Assembly (NCBI GenBank): GCA_020284085.1
Contig: JACEVL010000153.1
Span: 1,211,637 to 1,275,636, forward strand
Direction of reading: 5' to 3'
From: Aporrectodea caliginosa
Lineage: Eukaryota; Annelida; Clitellata; Crassiclitellata; Lumbricidae
Length of the DNA stretch: 64,000 bases
The position numbers and the translations under genes were made by a program. Position 1 is the first letter of the stretch; the number at the start of each line of letters is the position of its first letter. The notes under the pieces were generated by a model. It was not told the DNA's origin, did no database searches, and saw nothing but the letters and a program-made list of their open reading frames with translations. Shown here one piece after another: positions 12,401 through 24,224 of this stretch.

Positions 12401-13656
12401 CAGTGACGACGCCAGCTATACAATTTAAGCAGGTCACGTCAGGGTTATGGGAGTTATTCAGCAGGTCGAAGAAATTCATGTCTGAGTTTGACGCATCAAG
12501 CAGCATAACATATATATATACTATATATTATACATACATAACCATAACCTTAACCATCAATATATTGCTCCAAACATTGACAAAGTAACATTTCGTTGTA
12601 CAAAGAACAAAGATCTGTTGGTCGCAAAAGGGAACCCAGAAGCGACCAGAGTCCCGCTGGTTATGGGCCAAATTATATACATAGTCAGTTGCTAGATGGT
12701 TAACTGATGTAGGCTACAGCGCATTCATATAATAAGTATCTATCTAGTACATGTACAATTATTAACGTGCACTAGTACAAAAGTATTAAACCTTAACTAA
12801 GAAAAAAACAAACAGAATGGGGGATTAGAACCCAACTAGTCGTTCTGATGAGTTATCCATAAGCATAACTGATGTTTAAATAGCTTTAAATTTTAGATAC
12901 TGCGAAGGTCTTGAGGTATCCTATTTCATTCTTCTTCGATACATGTGTATGCAACGAAGAAAATAAATTATTATTGAACAATTATAGCCCAATTATTGAG
13001 GCATATTCAAATAAATTTAAAAGAATTCAGCATTAAAACGTTAAACTTTACTTACTTTAATAGATTTGGAACTTGGAAGTACTGATCATGCTACTCAGAA
13101 CGTCATGAACATGTATGCTAATAAGACGCACGAGTCGCAAGACCCACGTTTTCAACATTTACAGAAACATCGTTTACATACTGCAATAACTCGGTAGCAT
13201 TAATACTGTTCAGAACTACACCAACGTCGACATTAGGCTAACAGTCCTATCATTCTGCTTAATGCGTTTCCGCCAGATTTATTTCCGAAGAAATGTTCAA
13301 TATTGCAGTGCCTCGTTGTAATTTATTCATTTCTTTGCTAATGTAGGCCTATAAAACGTTGATGCTATTAGTAAGCAACTGAAATAGGTTAGTTTCGCGA
13401 AGTTATCGACGACACACTATTGTATTTATATCCATAAATTTTTGACGCGACGGCGGCAAAGAATACTGACTTCTATTGACGTTAAAAAGTCTGTGTAGAC
13501 ATAAATAAACTGCAATGGTAATATTATGGGACAGATGTTGATGTTTGAAATGTAAAGAAGATATTAAAAATTCCAAAGAATTTTAGGCAGGTCATTGGGC
13601 AGGTCGGGAGTAAAATAGGCAGGTCAAAGCCGCAACCTGCCGTGACGCCGCCACTG
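12401..13656. mobile_element. hAT-like non-autonomous element, 1.26 kb
   Basis: The left end CAGTGACGACGCC and right end GACGCCGCCACTG form an imperfect inverted pair of CAGTGrCGrCG type. Flanks CATTAGAC (12393-12400) and CATTAAAC (13657-13664) form an 8-bp target duplication with one mismatch, the length made by hAT elements. Subterminal GCAGGTC motifs occur several times at both ends. No transposase is recognisable inside, so it was mobilised in trans or has decayed. Confidence 0.7.
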
Positions 13657-13664
13657 CATTAAAC

Positions 13665-14770
13665 ACAATGGGTGCTCTATTGACAAATGATTTGTGTTTT
13701 TACTCTTAGCCTGATACACAGAAACCAGTCTTTTACTATAAACATATTAAAGGTGTGTAGACTTGCAATGGAAGATTGCTCCATACAGAAGGGCCAGAAC
13801 ATTTTATTTAAAATAATAATTTCATGTGTTATGATTATTGATGTCAATAACCATAAAATGCACTAAGTAATAATCTGTCATGCTAGCAAACATGATGTCA
13901 TCAACGAACATTATGTAGTGAAATAGCTTTAGGTAGCTGTCATGTCATCTACATAAGCTTATATTAATTATATTATATAAAAATTGCAGCAGCCCCAGAA
14001 TTTAGCCCTGTGATACTGCACAATTAATTTGACAAGGGCGGTAAAATGAAATCTACCGCTTGACCTCACCAGATTCTGGTCTGGCACCGGAATAGACAGA
14101 GCAGGCAAGTGACCTAAATCGCCACGATATGATTTTTGTTTCTTCGTAAACAAATTGCTGCAAATGTTATCCATAATGGTATCGGTATTCAATATTTGGA
14201 CATTTAAAAAATGTGAAGCCCTTCAGCATATATGGCAAGTAAGTAAGTAGCCTTTTTTGCAGCCGTTAAAAATTACGCATTTCTAACCTGTTTTATAGCC
14301 GGGTAAAAAATGCTAGTAATAACATAAATGTATCTTTCTGAAGTGTGCTAGGTTTAAGTAGCAAATATTTAAAGTAAATAATGAGTTAAAATGTATTCTG
14401 TCATTTCTGTAGTCCTTATACTTGCAATTGTACGCAAATGACGTCATTATTACGATGTGCTTTGAATGACAGGAAATCTTTTATTGTAAAGATTGTTAGC
14501 TAATTATGTCAGGAATAAGATGGTTTTGGAATTTTAAAAATCGATGAATATTTGCTAGTTTATTTTTACGATACCAGAAGGGGTCCCTATTTCCGGACAC
14601 AGATATATATATATGTATATGTAGCCTATAGAATTATAATGCTTAGGTATAATTACATGCTCAGTGGCGTATGGTACTTAGATTTAGGACGTGTCAGTTA
14701 GCCTATAGTGCTAAGTCTTTGACGTGTGCAAGATGTCCAATGCAAACATTGTATTTTACGATGACTGTGT
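13665..14770. other. No recognisable feature
   Basis: AT-rich unique sequence with no supported gene or repeat. Confidence 0.45.
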
Positions 14771-14772
14771 AT

Positions 14773-16044
14773 TAGGGGTCTGCGGGTATACCCGTACCCG
14801 CGGGTTTACCCGTACCCGACCCGTACCCGCGGGTCGGGTACGGGTCGGGTAGACATTTTAACGGGTCGGGTACGGGTAGGAGCATTACGGGTACGGGTAT
14901 ACCCGGTTTTACCCGTACCGAACTGAAGTTTTGGCGTTACATGTAATTGTGAGTCTTGCACCTTCAAAGACTTATCATAATGGCGGTATCCAGTCTAAGT
15001 ACCATATTCTTGTTTTGACCTATGTCCGTGCGCCTTAGTGAGCTTGACATTCATTTATAAATGCTCAATTTAAAGTTTCAAAATGGCTTGTTTCAGTTAG
15101 CACAATCCAATCGTAGTGTTTTACATATCATCTCATCTCATCCGAGTTTCAGGCCCGACAATCGGGGTCAGAGGTCGCTGACGCCGACGCTGGCAGTTCA
15201 GCAGCCGTGTTTGCTTTAAAACAGGTTGATGCAGTTACAGTAGTTGAGAATAGGAATAGTTTAAACACCAAGTCTGTCACCCCTTTCCCTCTGAGAAATA
15301 AACTATTCAAATAGCGGTATTTTGTTCCAAACTCCCGTGTTATGGCTGGCTGAAAAAAGTTATTTTTATTATTATTTTTTAATCGCCATAGGTAAGTGTA
15401 ATCCTTCAGGCTCTAAGAAACTATCGGAAATGTTTTGTCGTTCTGGAGTTAAAGGTCATCTTCACCGGTCAAATGTGTAAACGTGCAACGAAAGCTGAAT
15501 TGTTGTTTGCAAATTGAAATACGCTGAAAGAGGCGTGCTGTCTCCTGCGGGTCCCCCGAAACAAGTTATTATTATTATTATTATTATTATTATTTTTATT
15601 TTTATTATTATTACTATTACTGTGATCATCACCGTGATCGTCAAACTATTATTATTACTACCACATGCTTTGTAAGACCATTGGACTGGTAGGGACTGGA
15701 ATTATGGGAAGTCCTATTAATTACGTGGCGGGTACAGTACGGGTACGGGTATACCCGCGGGTACGGGTCGGATTTGGGTAGTAATTTCGAGTACGGGTCG
15801 GGTACGGGTACGGGTAGCAGTCTTGTGTTACGGGTACGGGTCGGGTAGCAAAATGCTCTACCCGCAGACCTCTACGCAGTATCCCCAAAAATTCACGTCG
15901 GTACGGTTAAAACCGGGTATACCCGTACCCGTGATGACCCTACCCGTGATGACCCTACCCGACCCGTGAAATGCGTACCCGATCCGCGGGTACTGGTCGG
16001 GTACGGGTAAACCCGCGGGTACGGGTATACCCGCAGACCCCTAA
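14773..16044. mobile_element. Inverted CGGGTA-array element
   Basis: Starts ATTAGGGGTCTGCGGGTATA and ends in the reverse complement, TATACCCGCAGACCCCTAAT. Both ends continue into arrays of CGGGTA and GGGTCGGGTACGGGT words, inverted with respect to each other. A second inward-facing terminus (TACCCGCAGACCTCT near 15860) suggests a nested or partly duplicated copy. Middle sequence (14930-15720) has an ATT run and no recognisable transposase. GGGTCTGCGGGTA-type termini recall hAT-like elements, but no clear TSD is visible. Confidence 0.75.
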
Positions 16045-16324
16045 TCTGAATGGAAACGATATTTAGAGGTGAAAATAGTTTTCCCAGTGTATTTGAATTT
16101 AATTACCTGTGCCTTTCTTTAACGGGCATCGTTATAGGTTGCGAGAAAACGGGCTTCACCTAGATTTTAAGGCGTTTGAATAAATGACCACTCGAAGTTA
16201 AAAATGTCCGTAGGCTATACCGGAATTTAAAGTAAATAATGAGTTGAAAGTTATAGTACCGCACAGGCTATCTCTACCTTATATATGCCTATTATTTGTT
16301 CCCCGGGCTAAATAATATAATAGT

Positions 16325-16690
16325 AGACGAAGCTCGGTCGTGTCTCAATATAGCGATCGTAATTTTTCGGAGCGGCGCCCGCGTTTTATTTCGATAGCGC
16401 CTGATTTGCATATTTAGCCTCACGCGAGGCTAAATAATATGCAATTTAATGGCCAACGTTATTGGTAAAATGTCCATATATCAGCGTTTAAATTAAATTT
16501 CAAGCTGAAAATAGTCGCGTTAACCTACACACGCCCGTAATAATGTTTTGTAAAAAATTTCAATTCGCTAAACCGTTCCCTTTCGGAGCCTTTAGAGTAC
16601 AGACAAACAAACATACATACAAACAAACAAACAAACGGAAGGATAAACTTTGAGAAATATCGTATAAGATGAGGGCATTAAGCACCAAAT
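16325..16690 (+). repeat. Dispersed repeat R1, copy 1
   Basis: About 370 bp matching 50189-50606 in reverse complement. Shared blocks include GACGAAGCTCGGTCGTG, GATTTGCATATTTAGCCTC (ATGCAAATCAGGC in the other copy), CCGTTCCCTTTCGGAGCC and GGAAGGATAAACTTTGAGAA. It holds a short perfect palindrome, TTTAGCCTCACGCGAGGCTAAA minus its outer bases, which in copy 2 is a larger hairpin. No ORF of note. Confidence 0.85.
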
Positions 16691-17204
16691 TATCAGTTAT
16701 ACTATCTCTCCTAACGGTTACAAGTCTTGGCAAACGAGTGCCTAGTTTCACGTAACATACCAGGATTTAAACCTTTACAATTATAGCATTGAAATACAAG
16801 CATTATCACAATGCCGCATGACCACGCCCACTGTTTATCGAAGAGGTCGTTGATAGTTAGGCAGAGAGAGAATTGCTTTTGTCGAATCTAAGTCTATTAT
16901 GTTCATCCTGTTTGGTTCGGTTTTTTTACTTAACTGATGCAAAACTATCTATATAGGCTACGTATTGTTTTCATGAGTTAATTAAAATACACTTACTTTC
17001 CCAGTAAAATCTTCCAAACCTTAAGTTACAATATGATTATGAACATACACGATGATGAGTGTGTTCCAGCCGCCACCAAGTCATAAGCTGATAGCAACAT
17101 TCTGTGTGTGTATATATACCGGATGATATATCTCTTCTTCAAGTGGGGGCTGGTTGGGTCTCTGTTCTTCAAAGCTACTCACCCGCAGAATTTGGAAAAC
17201 ATCT
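16691..17204. other. No recognisable feature
   Basis: Nothing beyond short repeats was seen. Confidence 0.4.
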
Positions 17205-17272
17205 TTTGTGCATGTATGTATGCATGTATGTATGTATACATGTATGTATGTAATAACATGCATGTATGTATG
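17205..17272. repeat. (TATG)n microsatellite, left half
   Basis: Tetranucleotide array ending exactly at the left terminus of the hAT relic. It resumes at 18989. Confidence 0.9.
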
Positions 17273-18988
17273 CAGTGGTTAAATTCAGCCGGGTCTCGCC
17301 GGGTCTGAGATCCGGCACCTCTGATTTCAGCCGGGTTCAGACCCGGCACCTCTGGTTTGAGACCCGTCACCTGCATTGTGAGACCCGCCACTCGAATTAT
17401 GAGAACCGCCACCTAAAAGGAGACCTGTCATCCAAAATCAGATTAACCTATTCGTCAGCCTCACAGTACGTTTCAATCTTCACAAACATCATAGAAAACT
17501 ACTTAGCCTACGTGTTTACTTAAGTCTCCCGTTCTCCCTCCCTCCCTCTCTGTCTGTCTGTCTGCCTCTCCGTCGAGTTCAAATTAATGTTTTATAATCG
17601 CGGCCAGCGGGTATCGTGTTTCCGATTCCCGCTCTCTCTGTACACAGTGTAGGCCTACAAGGATGTCACAGTAGTTTTATTAATTAAATTCCATTAATGA
17701 CTCATTTTCGGAAGACTTTGCTACGCCACTGGATATAATATCAAGTGTAATTTTATCCACCTTAGGTCTGTATTTGGTTGAGATGGCTCACAGAACTTTC
17801 AAACACTTCCCGGGCAACTCAGATGAACTTATGATGCAATAAAAAATCCTAATCCCTGAAAAACAATTGCAACCAAGCATTCTAAATTTAGATAAACTAG
17901 TATGGACAAGTTGTAAACTATCCTGAATATTAAGCATATAATTATTCGGAAAATATCTCATCAAAATACGGGAAAATGAACTGAGGCTGACATGCATGTA
18001 AGTTTATGGTTCCATTCACTAATGACTTGAAGCAGGAATACAGAGACTTCACAGATGTGAAGGGAGCTGAGGTTTCAGGGAAGAAATTTAAAAGACTTAT
18101 CTGTGCAATCCACACACTGCCTGTTAGCACTGCTGAATGAGAACGTGGATTTAGATAACAGAACTTAATTTGCACACCACTAAGGTCATGTAGGCCTATT
18201 ATAAGTGTAGAACATAATTATTTCCTCTCTTCTTTTCATTTCCGTTGTTGGGCCGCCTTTGCATGAGTGCAATTCACTGTCGTATACATGCAGTCATGGA
18301 TTGCATATTAGGGTCGTCATGCTGCAACAGATTTAGGCAAGTGCAAAGCACCAAAAACACGCAAAGCCACAGAAGCACGCAGGGCAGTATACAGTAACTA
18401 TATTGAAATGTTTATAAGTACGCATGTTGTGGCATTGACAGAATGACAGTATTGAAATTCTTGCTTAATTTTCAGCTTTTCACTTGTTATTGTAAATGGA
18501 TTGATGCACAATATTCTAATATTCTATGATCTAAGTGTAGTCAGACTGCTTTGGTCACTTTTTATTACTGAGCTCTTCATTGTTGAAGTACATGAATTCC
18601 GCATAATTTTATATTAATTTTTGGTATTTTGTCGTAAAGTGTTTTGTATGTAATTGCATTGACATGTCAACCAAAGTCTAGTCCTCTGTAATATGTTATG
18701 TTAAATAATGATTATTTCTTTTAAGTTAATGTTTATGATTACAATATGATTACGATGATGTGTTTCATTTCATGCATTTTGTATTTTGTCCGAGTCTATT
18801 TACACTCGAAAACGACAAAAAAGTGAAAATTATTGATAACTACATACATAATACAAATACGCATAAATAATATTATGTCGGTTATAGATTTGCCAGCTAA
18901 GTTTAAATAATCTTGTGTTTAAGTTTTAAGTTTTAAATTCGTAAAGACTTGGAGACCCGGCACCCCTGGATGAGCAATTTAACCACTG
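17273..18988 (+). mobile_element. hAT transposon relic inserted in a TATG array
   Basis: The left end CAGTGGTTAAATT and right end AATTTAACCACTG are inverted repeats. Both flanks read TATGTATG, compatible with an 8-bp TSD, although the target is itself a microsatellite. CCGGGTC-type subterminal motifs occur at both ends. Inside, a hAT C-terminal motif survives (18030-18160). The order of terminus, motif and terminus is as expected for a + strand transposase. Confidence 0.8.
18030..18160 (+). pseudogene. hAT transposase C-terminal dimerisation remnant
   Basis: The + translation reads HTLPVSTAE, stop, ERGF. This is the LPVSTAECERGFS-type signature of the hAT C-terminal dimerisation region, with the cysteine codon changed to TGA. 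Upstream codons encode GAEVSGKKFKRLI in the same frame. Stops elsewhere and the missing catalytic region make this a pseudogene. Confidence 0.75.
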
Positions 18989-19030
18989 TATGTATGTATG
19001 TATGTATGTATACATGTGTGTGTATGTATG

Positions 19031-19061
<31 letters not shown>

Positions 19062-19062
19062 T
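18989..19062. repeat. (TATG)n microsatellite, right half
   Basis: Continuation of the array interrupted by the hAT relic. It carries one TACATGTG interruption. Confidence 0.9.
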
Positions 19063-19272
19063 ATGCATGCCCGTGGCGCATTAAATAACATCTGGCAAAG
19101 AGACCGAGAGGTACTGAGTTCGAGCCCCGTTGGGCGGATATGCTTTTGTGTTTGCAGGCTGTCTGTTCTGTTAGTAGTTAAGATTTGTGTCTTGTGAATT
19201 GCATAATTGTACACTGTAACCGGTTGCGGTTTGTCAACCGGATTGTTGAATAAACGAAAATATTATTATTAT
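19063..19272 (+). mobile_element. tRNA-derived SINE (copy 1)
   Basis: The head GTGGCGCATTAAATAACATC resembles a tRNA A-box region, and GAGTTCGAGCCCCGTTGGG supplies a B box. The body shares CTGTCTGTTCTGTTAGTAG with the copy at 22042. The 3' end, GGTTGCGGTTTGTCAACCGG then AATAAACGAAAAT and ATT repeats, resembles the end of the fragment at 46826. Such tails are normally borrowed from a partner LINE. Confidence 0.8.
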
Positions 19273-20355
19273 AAGCGAAGCGCTTTCGATAAATAGTCTG
19301 CATGCATTCTTTGGAGTTAAAAATGTTGGGCATGCAAATAAACTATTATTTGATGATGAGCCTTTCTTTTGCACAAACTACACGCGCGGAACGTTAACTT
19401 TCGTGTAACAACTGGGTCACATCAGCAAAAGTAGAGCAACATTAGCCTCATGTTTACTGTCAATACACGCCCTGCTGCTAGCGTGAAAAACACGACCCTG
19501 TGCCTGTATGCAGAAGTCATACACGAGTAACGGAGAAAATTAACGTTTGCAAAAAGCACATCACGGTAGGGTCTCCCTTAGATTTCCTCAAATGAAATAC
19601 ACCAGATTGATCGTGCGTGGATAATCACGAATATAATATGTTGTGGAAGTTGCTTTGTAGGTATACGCCTGAATGCCCACGAGACTCTTGAGATCGTGAT
19701 AGAGACAAGACCACAAATGGTTCGAGACAAACACCAGACCAAAACGTAGGCCGATCTGATCTAGGCCAGACCGAATGCGAGACCGAATGCTAAACTTTAG
19801 GGTCTCAGAGACGAGACGCAGACCTAGAGTGTCCGAGGAATACTAAAGCAAGGATAGGAGCTGAACAGCCATTAAGGTTGAGTCCAACGGTCAATTCGTT
19901 TTTGGCTGACTCATTCAGTAAATGTAAACACGATTATAGTAATAAGGTACCAGAGTAACATTTGAGTAGGCCATGCATTACAAAGTAATGGATACGGACA
20001 ACACTTAAACTGTCTAATAAAGAGATTATATCACAGTCACCACACCAAAGAAAGAAGTGAATCTGGACCATTCTCAAGTAATGGATCTAGACGTTCATAA
20101 AGCAAGTAATAGACATAGACCATCCAGGCATTTAGATCACCCTTATTCTGCTGACGAACGCTGCCAAGCGTAGCCGTGTGTGACGCGCGACGCCAGGCTG
20201 TTCTATTCTGTGCCTTATTTCATGTTGCTTAGAAGCTAAACTTTAGTTTTGTCAGTCTTTTCCACGGCTCTAACGTTCATGTGATATATCTCCAGTCTTT
20301 CGGTCGCTTGTTCATTCTGGTCCACAGAGATTTCCAGTGGCTCGCTCTCTGTTCC
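19273..20355. other. No recognisable gene
   Basis: Contains a GAGAC/AGACC-rich stretch near 19680-19850, but no supported gene or element. Confidence 0.4.
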
Positions 20356-20356
20356 T

Positions 20357-20420
20357 GAGCAGTGCCGTTTTAAGGCCTAGGCACACGAGGCATGTGCCTT
20401 AGGGCTCCGCGCAACAGGGG
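20357..20420 (+). mobile_element. Possible hAT terminus
   Basis: CAGTGCCGTTTTAAGGCCTA, then TGTGCCTTAGGG and GGGGGCCCCGC, recalls the CAGTG-starting ends of hAT elements with GC-rich subterminal sequence. The opposite end was not found within the following kilobase, so this may be a solo end. Confidence 0.4.
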
Positions 20421-21072
20421 GCCCCGCGGCGACCCAAAAAAGCTACATCGCGACTACGTAATAACAATTAAATAATATTACTAATCAATAGTATAAGTTC
20501 TAACAATTCCGCAAAGTACTAACAATAACAATTTTTAAAACAAACATCTGCATTAATTTTGTAGTTAAATATAATATTTGTAATAAGCGCAGTCTTTGTA
20601 GAGCGCTACAGAAGTTAGAATGAAATAAATCAATAATTTTAGTGCATGGAGCGTCCGCACAGTTTCCTATAATGTTTTCTTTCCTTTAATTCGTCTGCTT
20701 TTACGACGCTATCAAAGAATTTTTTGTCATGGTAAAATAACATTAATTTTGAATATGAAATCTTTCAGTTCTAATATAAGCTTAATCTAGTGATTTTCTA
20801 AATTGTTGTAAATTTTAAATTAGGCCTAATAACAAAGCGTAATCAAATTTCTCACAGTTAGTAGCTATCGCCATGTCGGTAATCGGTGGTGAACTTTAAA
20901 ACTCATTTAACTCAAAAAATCTAAAACTGCTCTTGTCACTTCATTTCCACCTCCAGTGTATTAAGTTAACGTTAAGTCACCGGTGTTTTTAAATTAATCA
21001 AGAACGAGCTTCGCAGCAGTATGGTGCAAGAACGGTTAAACTGCCTGTCTGTGATGAGCATAGAATCATAGG
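20421..21072. other. No recognisable feature
   Basis: AT-rich sequence. Possibly the interior of the element that starts at 20357, but no transposase block was seen. Confidence 0.35.
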
Positions 21073-21553
21073 TAATCTTGGCTTTAAGCGTTGGAAATTA
21101 ATTTCTTTATTTTTTGCATTTCTCGATTTAAAATGGAAGTTGGATTTATTAAAATAATTCTTACTTATGTAGAAGGTGGATTGATGAAAAGAATTCTTGC
21201 AAAAATAGAGGCTGGATTGATGAAAAGAATTCTTACAAAAATAGAGGCTGGATTAATTAAAATAGGCCTATCTTTTTGTGAAAGTAGAAGTTGGCTTGAT
21301 GAAGAAAGTTCTCTTGTGAAACGTCTTGTTTGATTGATGAAACTAGTTTCTTGTGAAACTAGTAGTTGGATTGATGAAAATAACACATGCGTAAACTGCC
21401 GTAAAGGGATGCTGGATTGATTAATAGGCTAAGAAATAAGAATTCTTCCTTAAATAGAAGTTGGATTGATGAACATAATTCTTTCATGAAGACGAACCGA
21501 TATGGAATTTGTCCCACTTGCAAATTAATTTCCGACGCTGAAAGCCAAGATTA
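21073..21553. mobile_element. Short TIR element with tandem core
   Basis: The 5' end TAATCTTGGCTTTAAGCG, then TTGGAAATTAATTT, is mirrored at the 3' end as AAATTAATTTCCGACGCTG, then AAAGCCAAGATTA, giving terminal inverted repeats of about 33 bp. The core is a direct array of roughly 30-36-bp units built on GAAGTTGGATTGATGAAAA plus AATTCTT. The same core unit occurs in the elements at 34025, 39055 and 44450, which have different outer ends. Confidence 0.8.
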
Positions 21554-21639
21554 ACGAGTCAGATGTGTTGGAATCTTTGAATTTCGATAATAAAAATATT
21601 ATATTATAAGAAACTTTGCTCAGCGCAAAACACGAAAAC

Positions 21640-21763
21640 GATTTTTGATAATAATAATAATACCGTGCATGGTTTGGCTAAATGATGTAAAATATTCGTT
21701 CGTAATGACATTAATTTTAATATCATATAATAACAATAATTATATATAATAATAATAATAATA

Positions 21764-21812
<49 letters not shown>

Positions 21813-21843
21813 GTATTATAAGTATTATAATTATTATAATTAT

Positions 21844-21876
<33 letters not shown>

Positions 21877-21882
21877 TATTAA

Positions 21883-21936
<54 letters not shown>
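21640..21936. repeat. Mirror-image (AAT)n/(ATT)n microsatellite
   Basis: Alternating blocks of AAT and ATT repeats form long self-complementary stretches that could extrude as hairpins. Confidence 0.93.
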
Positions 21937-21938
<2 letters not shown>

Positions 21939-22041
21939 GATGTTAAATGTGCATTACGAACAAATACATTTCATTTAGTAAAAAATGCACAGCTAGCAGT
22001 CACCAGTGGCTCGGCCTACGAAGACAGGAGCCAACCAACGG

Positions 22042-22264
22042 GGGGCCTGTGGCGCATTGGATAACATCTGGCACACAGACCGAGAGGTACCGAGTTCGAG
22101 CCCCGTTGGGCGGATATGCTTTGTAAGTTGCTATTAGCGCCGTTGTATTGCAAGCTGTCTGTTCTGTTAGTAGTTAAGATTTCAATTGCATAACATGTAA
22201 AATGTACAGCGCAGTGCGTTTGTCAGGCGCTTAATAAAGAAAAGATATTATTATTATTATTATT
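22042..22264 (+). mobile_element. tRNA-derived SINE (copy 2) with TSD
   Basis: The tRNA-like head GCCTGTGGCGCATTGGATAA carries an A-box region, and GAGTTCGAGCCCC is the B box. The tail ends AATAAAGAAAAGAT plus ATT repeats. AACCAACGG occurs immediately before (22033-22041) and after (22265-22273), a direct duplication consistent with LINE-mediated insertion. The body matches copy 1, but the 3' quarter differs. Confidence 0.88.
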
Positions 22265-22274
22265 AACCAACGGA

Positions 22275-23420
22275 TTCCTGTCGACAGCTGAAGACAGTGA
22301 AGTTAACTCTAGGGCTACCAAGCTTTTTGTAACACTGGTTACCAAGGGGGTTACCACCCCCTGATTTCGTGTTTGGTTTTACATATCTGCATAGCAATCT
22401 TGAGCTTTTTTTCTAAGGTCTACACACTAATTTTTACCATACTTTTCAACAGTGGCAGTGAATCAGATTAGAAAAATCGCTCAGTCTGAAAGACGTTTAT
22501 TATTGTTGTTACTGTAAACATCGTAATTTGTTAATTCGGTGTTATGCTACGGTTTTTTATTTGCCAGATCTTATCTAGGTATTTTTGTGAATAATTGTCA
22601 TTGTTAAGACGCATTTAATATTTGAGCACACCTTTTCCTTTTCAGTAACTTGGGATTTTTTTGGTACACTTTTGGCCAATCTTGGGATTTTTATGGCAAG
22701 AACTTGGGATTTAAGAAAATAGAGAGTGGTCACACTGAAGAGCACCTTTACTACTAAGCGTTTAGACTTGTGGAGTAGCTTATGCGATAGCATAAAATTG
22801 TTTGTTACAATTAATGACTATTGATTATGTTTTCTTCAGTGAACTGTAAGCCCTGTGACGTATTTACGTTGGTTGCTGATTGGGACAACAAAAAATACTT
22901 CAAGCAACTGCTTCAGGAAAATTGGATGGTTAGCCTGCAAGTTTCATATATTGAGGTCTACTATCATGGCCGGGTCTTTTAAATAAACCCTTGAGAAGTC
23001 ATTCTTAAAATCCTCTGAATGTAGTAGACCTAGGCCCTACTTCTATGCTACCTGGTGTTAAATCTAAATATCTAAAATTGCATTTTTGTGAATTGGGTAT
23101 CTTTTGGTCGTGTATTTGGCTGTGCATGATTTTTTAGTATATTTTCTCGTGTTATGAGCCATTTGAAATAGATATATAATTATAATCGCTCTTTAGATTA
23201 CAATGCATGCGTGATTGTGCACGTGTGAGATGTGAATAAAGGCTACTTAATTACTTACTTTGCAAACTAGTACTGGATAAACTGCGACTTGTAACGAAAA
23301 TCCCATATGGAACTGGTATTTTGTGATCATCATGCCTTTTCGAGCTAAATTGCTTTCCCATTTTACAAAACGATTCACAGAAGAGTATTTGAAAGCATAG
23401 TAAGGCCTACTGTCATTGAA
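22275..23420. other. No recognisable feature
   Basis: Unique AT-rich sequence with an AATAAAG...TTACTTACTT stretch near 23230, resembling other repeat tails. No gene. Confidence 0.4.
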
Positions 23421-23424
23421 ATTG

Positions 23425-24205
23425 GGTGACTCAATTGTCGAGCTGGCCGATGCTGCACGCAACTTAGGCGTTGTTTTTAAATCTACCATGTCTCTCACTG
23501 GCCATGTAAACAATATTTGTAAGTCATCCTATATGTTCATTTTTGACATTCGCAGCATTAGGCGTTATGTGCCCATGTCTGCAAGAATATCTCTAGCAAA
23601 TGCATTGGTTTCCAGTCGCCTAGACTATTGTAACTCGCTTCTTACTGGTATCAATAAATCAAACATACTGAAGCTGCAGAGGGTTCAGAACTCTTTGGCT
23701 AGAGCCATAACTAATACATCCAAATATGAACATGTAACCCCTCTGCTTAAATCTCTGCATTGGCTTCCTGTTCAGCAAAGAATTCGTTTCAAACTGGGGC
23801 TCATAGTTTATAAAACTTTGAACTCTGGCCAACCACAGTAGGCCTATTTAAAATCTTTTCTTATTCCTCTGACTTATCAATATTCAATGAGGTCATCTGA
23901 TTGTCTTTGTCTGGTCATACCTAAATCAAGAACTGTTCTCGGTGAACGAGCTTTTTCGGTTGCTGGGCCTGCCCTTTTGGAACTCTCTTCCTGTATCTGT
24001 GCGCTGTGCTCAGTCGCTTGTGTCATTTCGTTCTCGGCTGAAAACTTACCTCTTTCAAATTGCTTATTCACTTTAGGCTGCCTCTCTGTGTCTCTTACGG
24101 ACTGATCTTCTGGATGTTGACCTGATTACGGATTGTTTTGATGCGCCATCGGTTGATGCCTTGTGCATTAGACACCCGTGCAATAGAAGTTGCTAATTAC
24201 AATTA
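23425..24205 (+). mobile_element. Jockey/CR1-type LINE, C-terminal part with 3' UTR
   Basis: Starting within NLGVVFKSTMSL, it runs through ANALVSSRLDYCNSLLTGI, LKSLHWLPVQQRIRFKL, VIPKSRTVLGERAFSVAGPA and RLKTYLF-like codons, with one internal stop and a frameshift near 23840-23980. This is the region downstream of the RT palm in Jockey/CR1/Rex1 LINEs. The 3' UTR ends in TTGCTAATTACAATTACAAT. The copy at 37450-37945 (minus) shares both the protein blocks and the 3' UTR, so the two are one family. It is 5'-truncated and inactive. Confidence 0.9.
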
Positions 24206-24224
24206 CAATTACTGTTATTACTTC

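Noticed and set aside
14773..16044. Telomeric or interstitial telomere repeats
   Set aside because: The unit is CGGGTA, not TTAGGG, and the arrays are inverted with defined mirror ends, fitting a mobile element.
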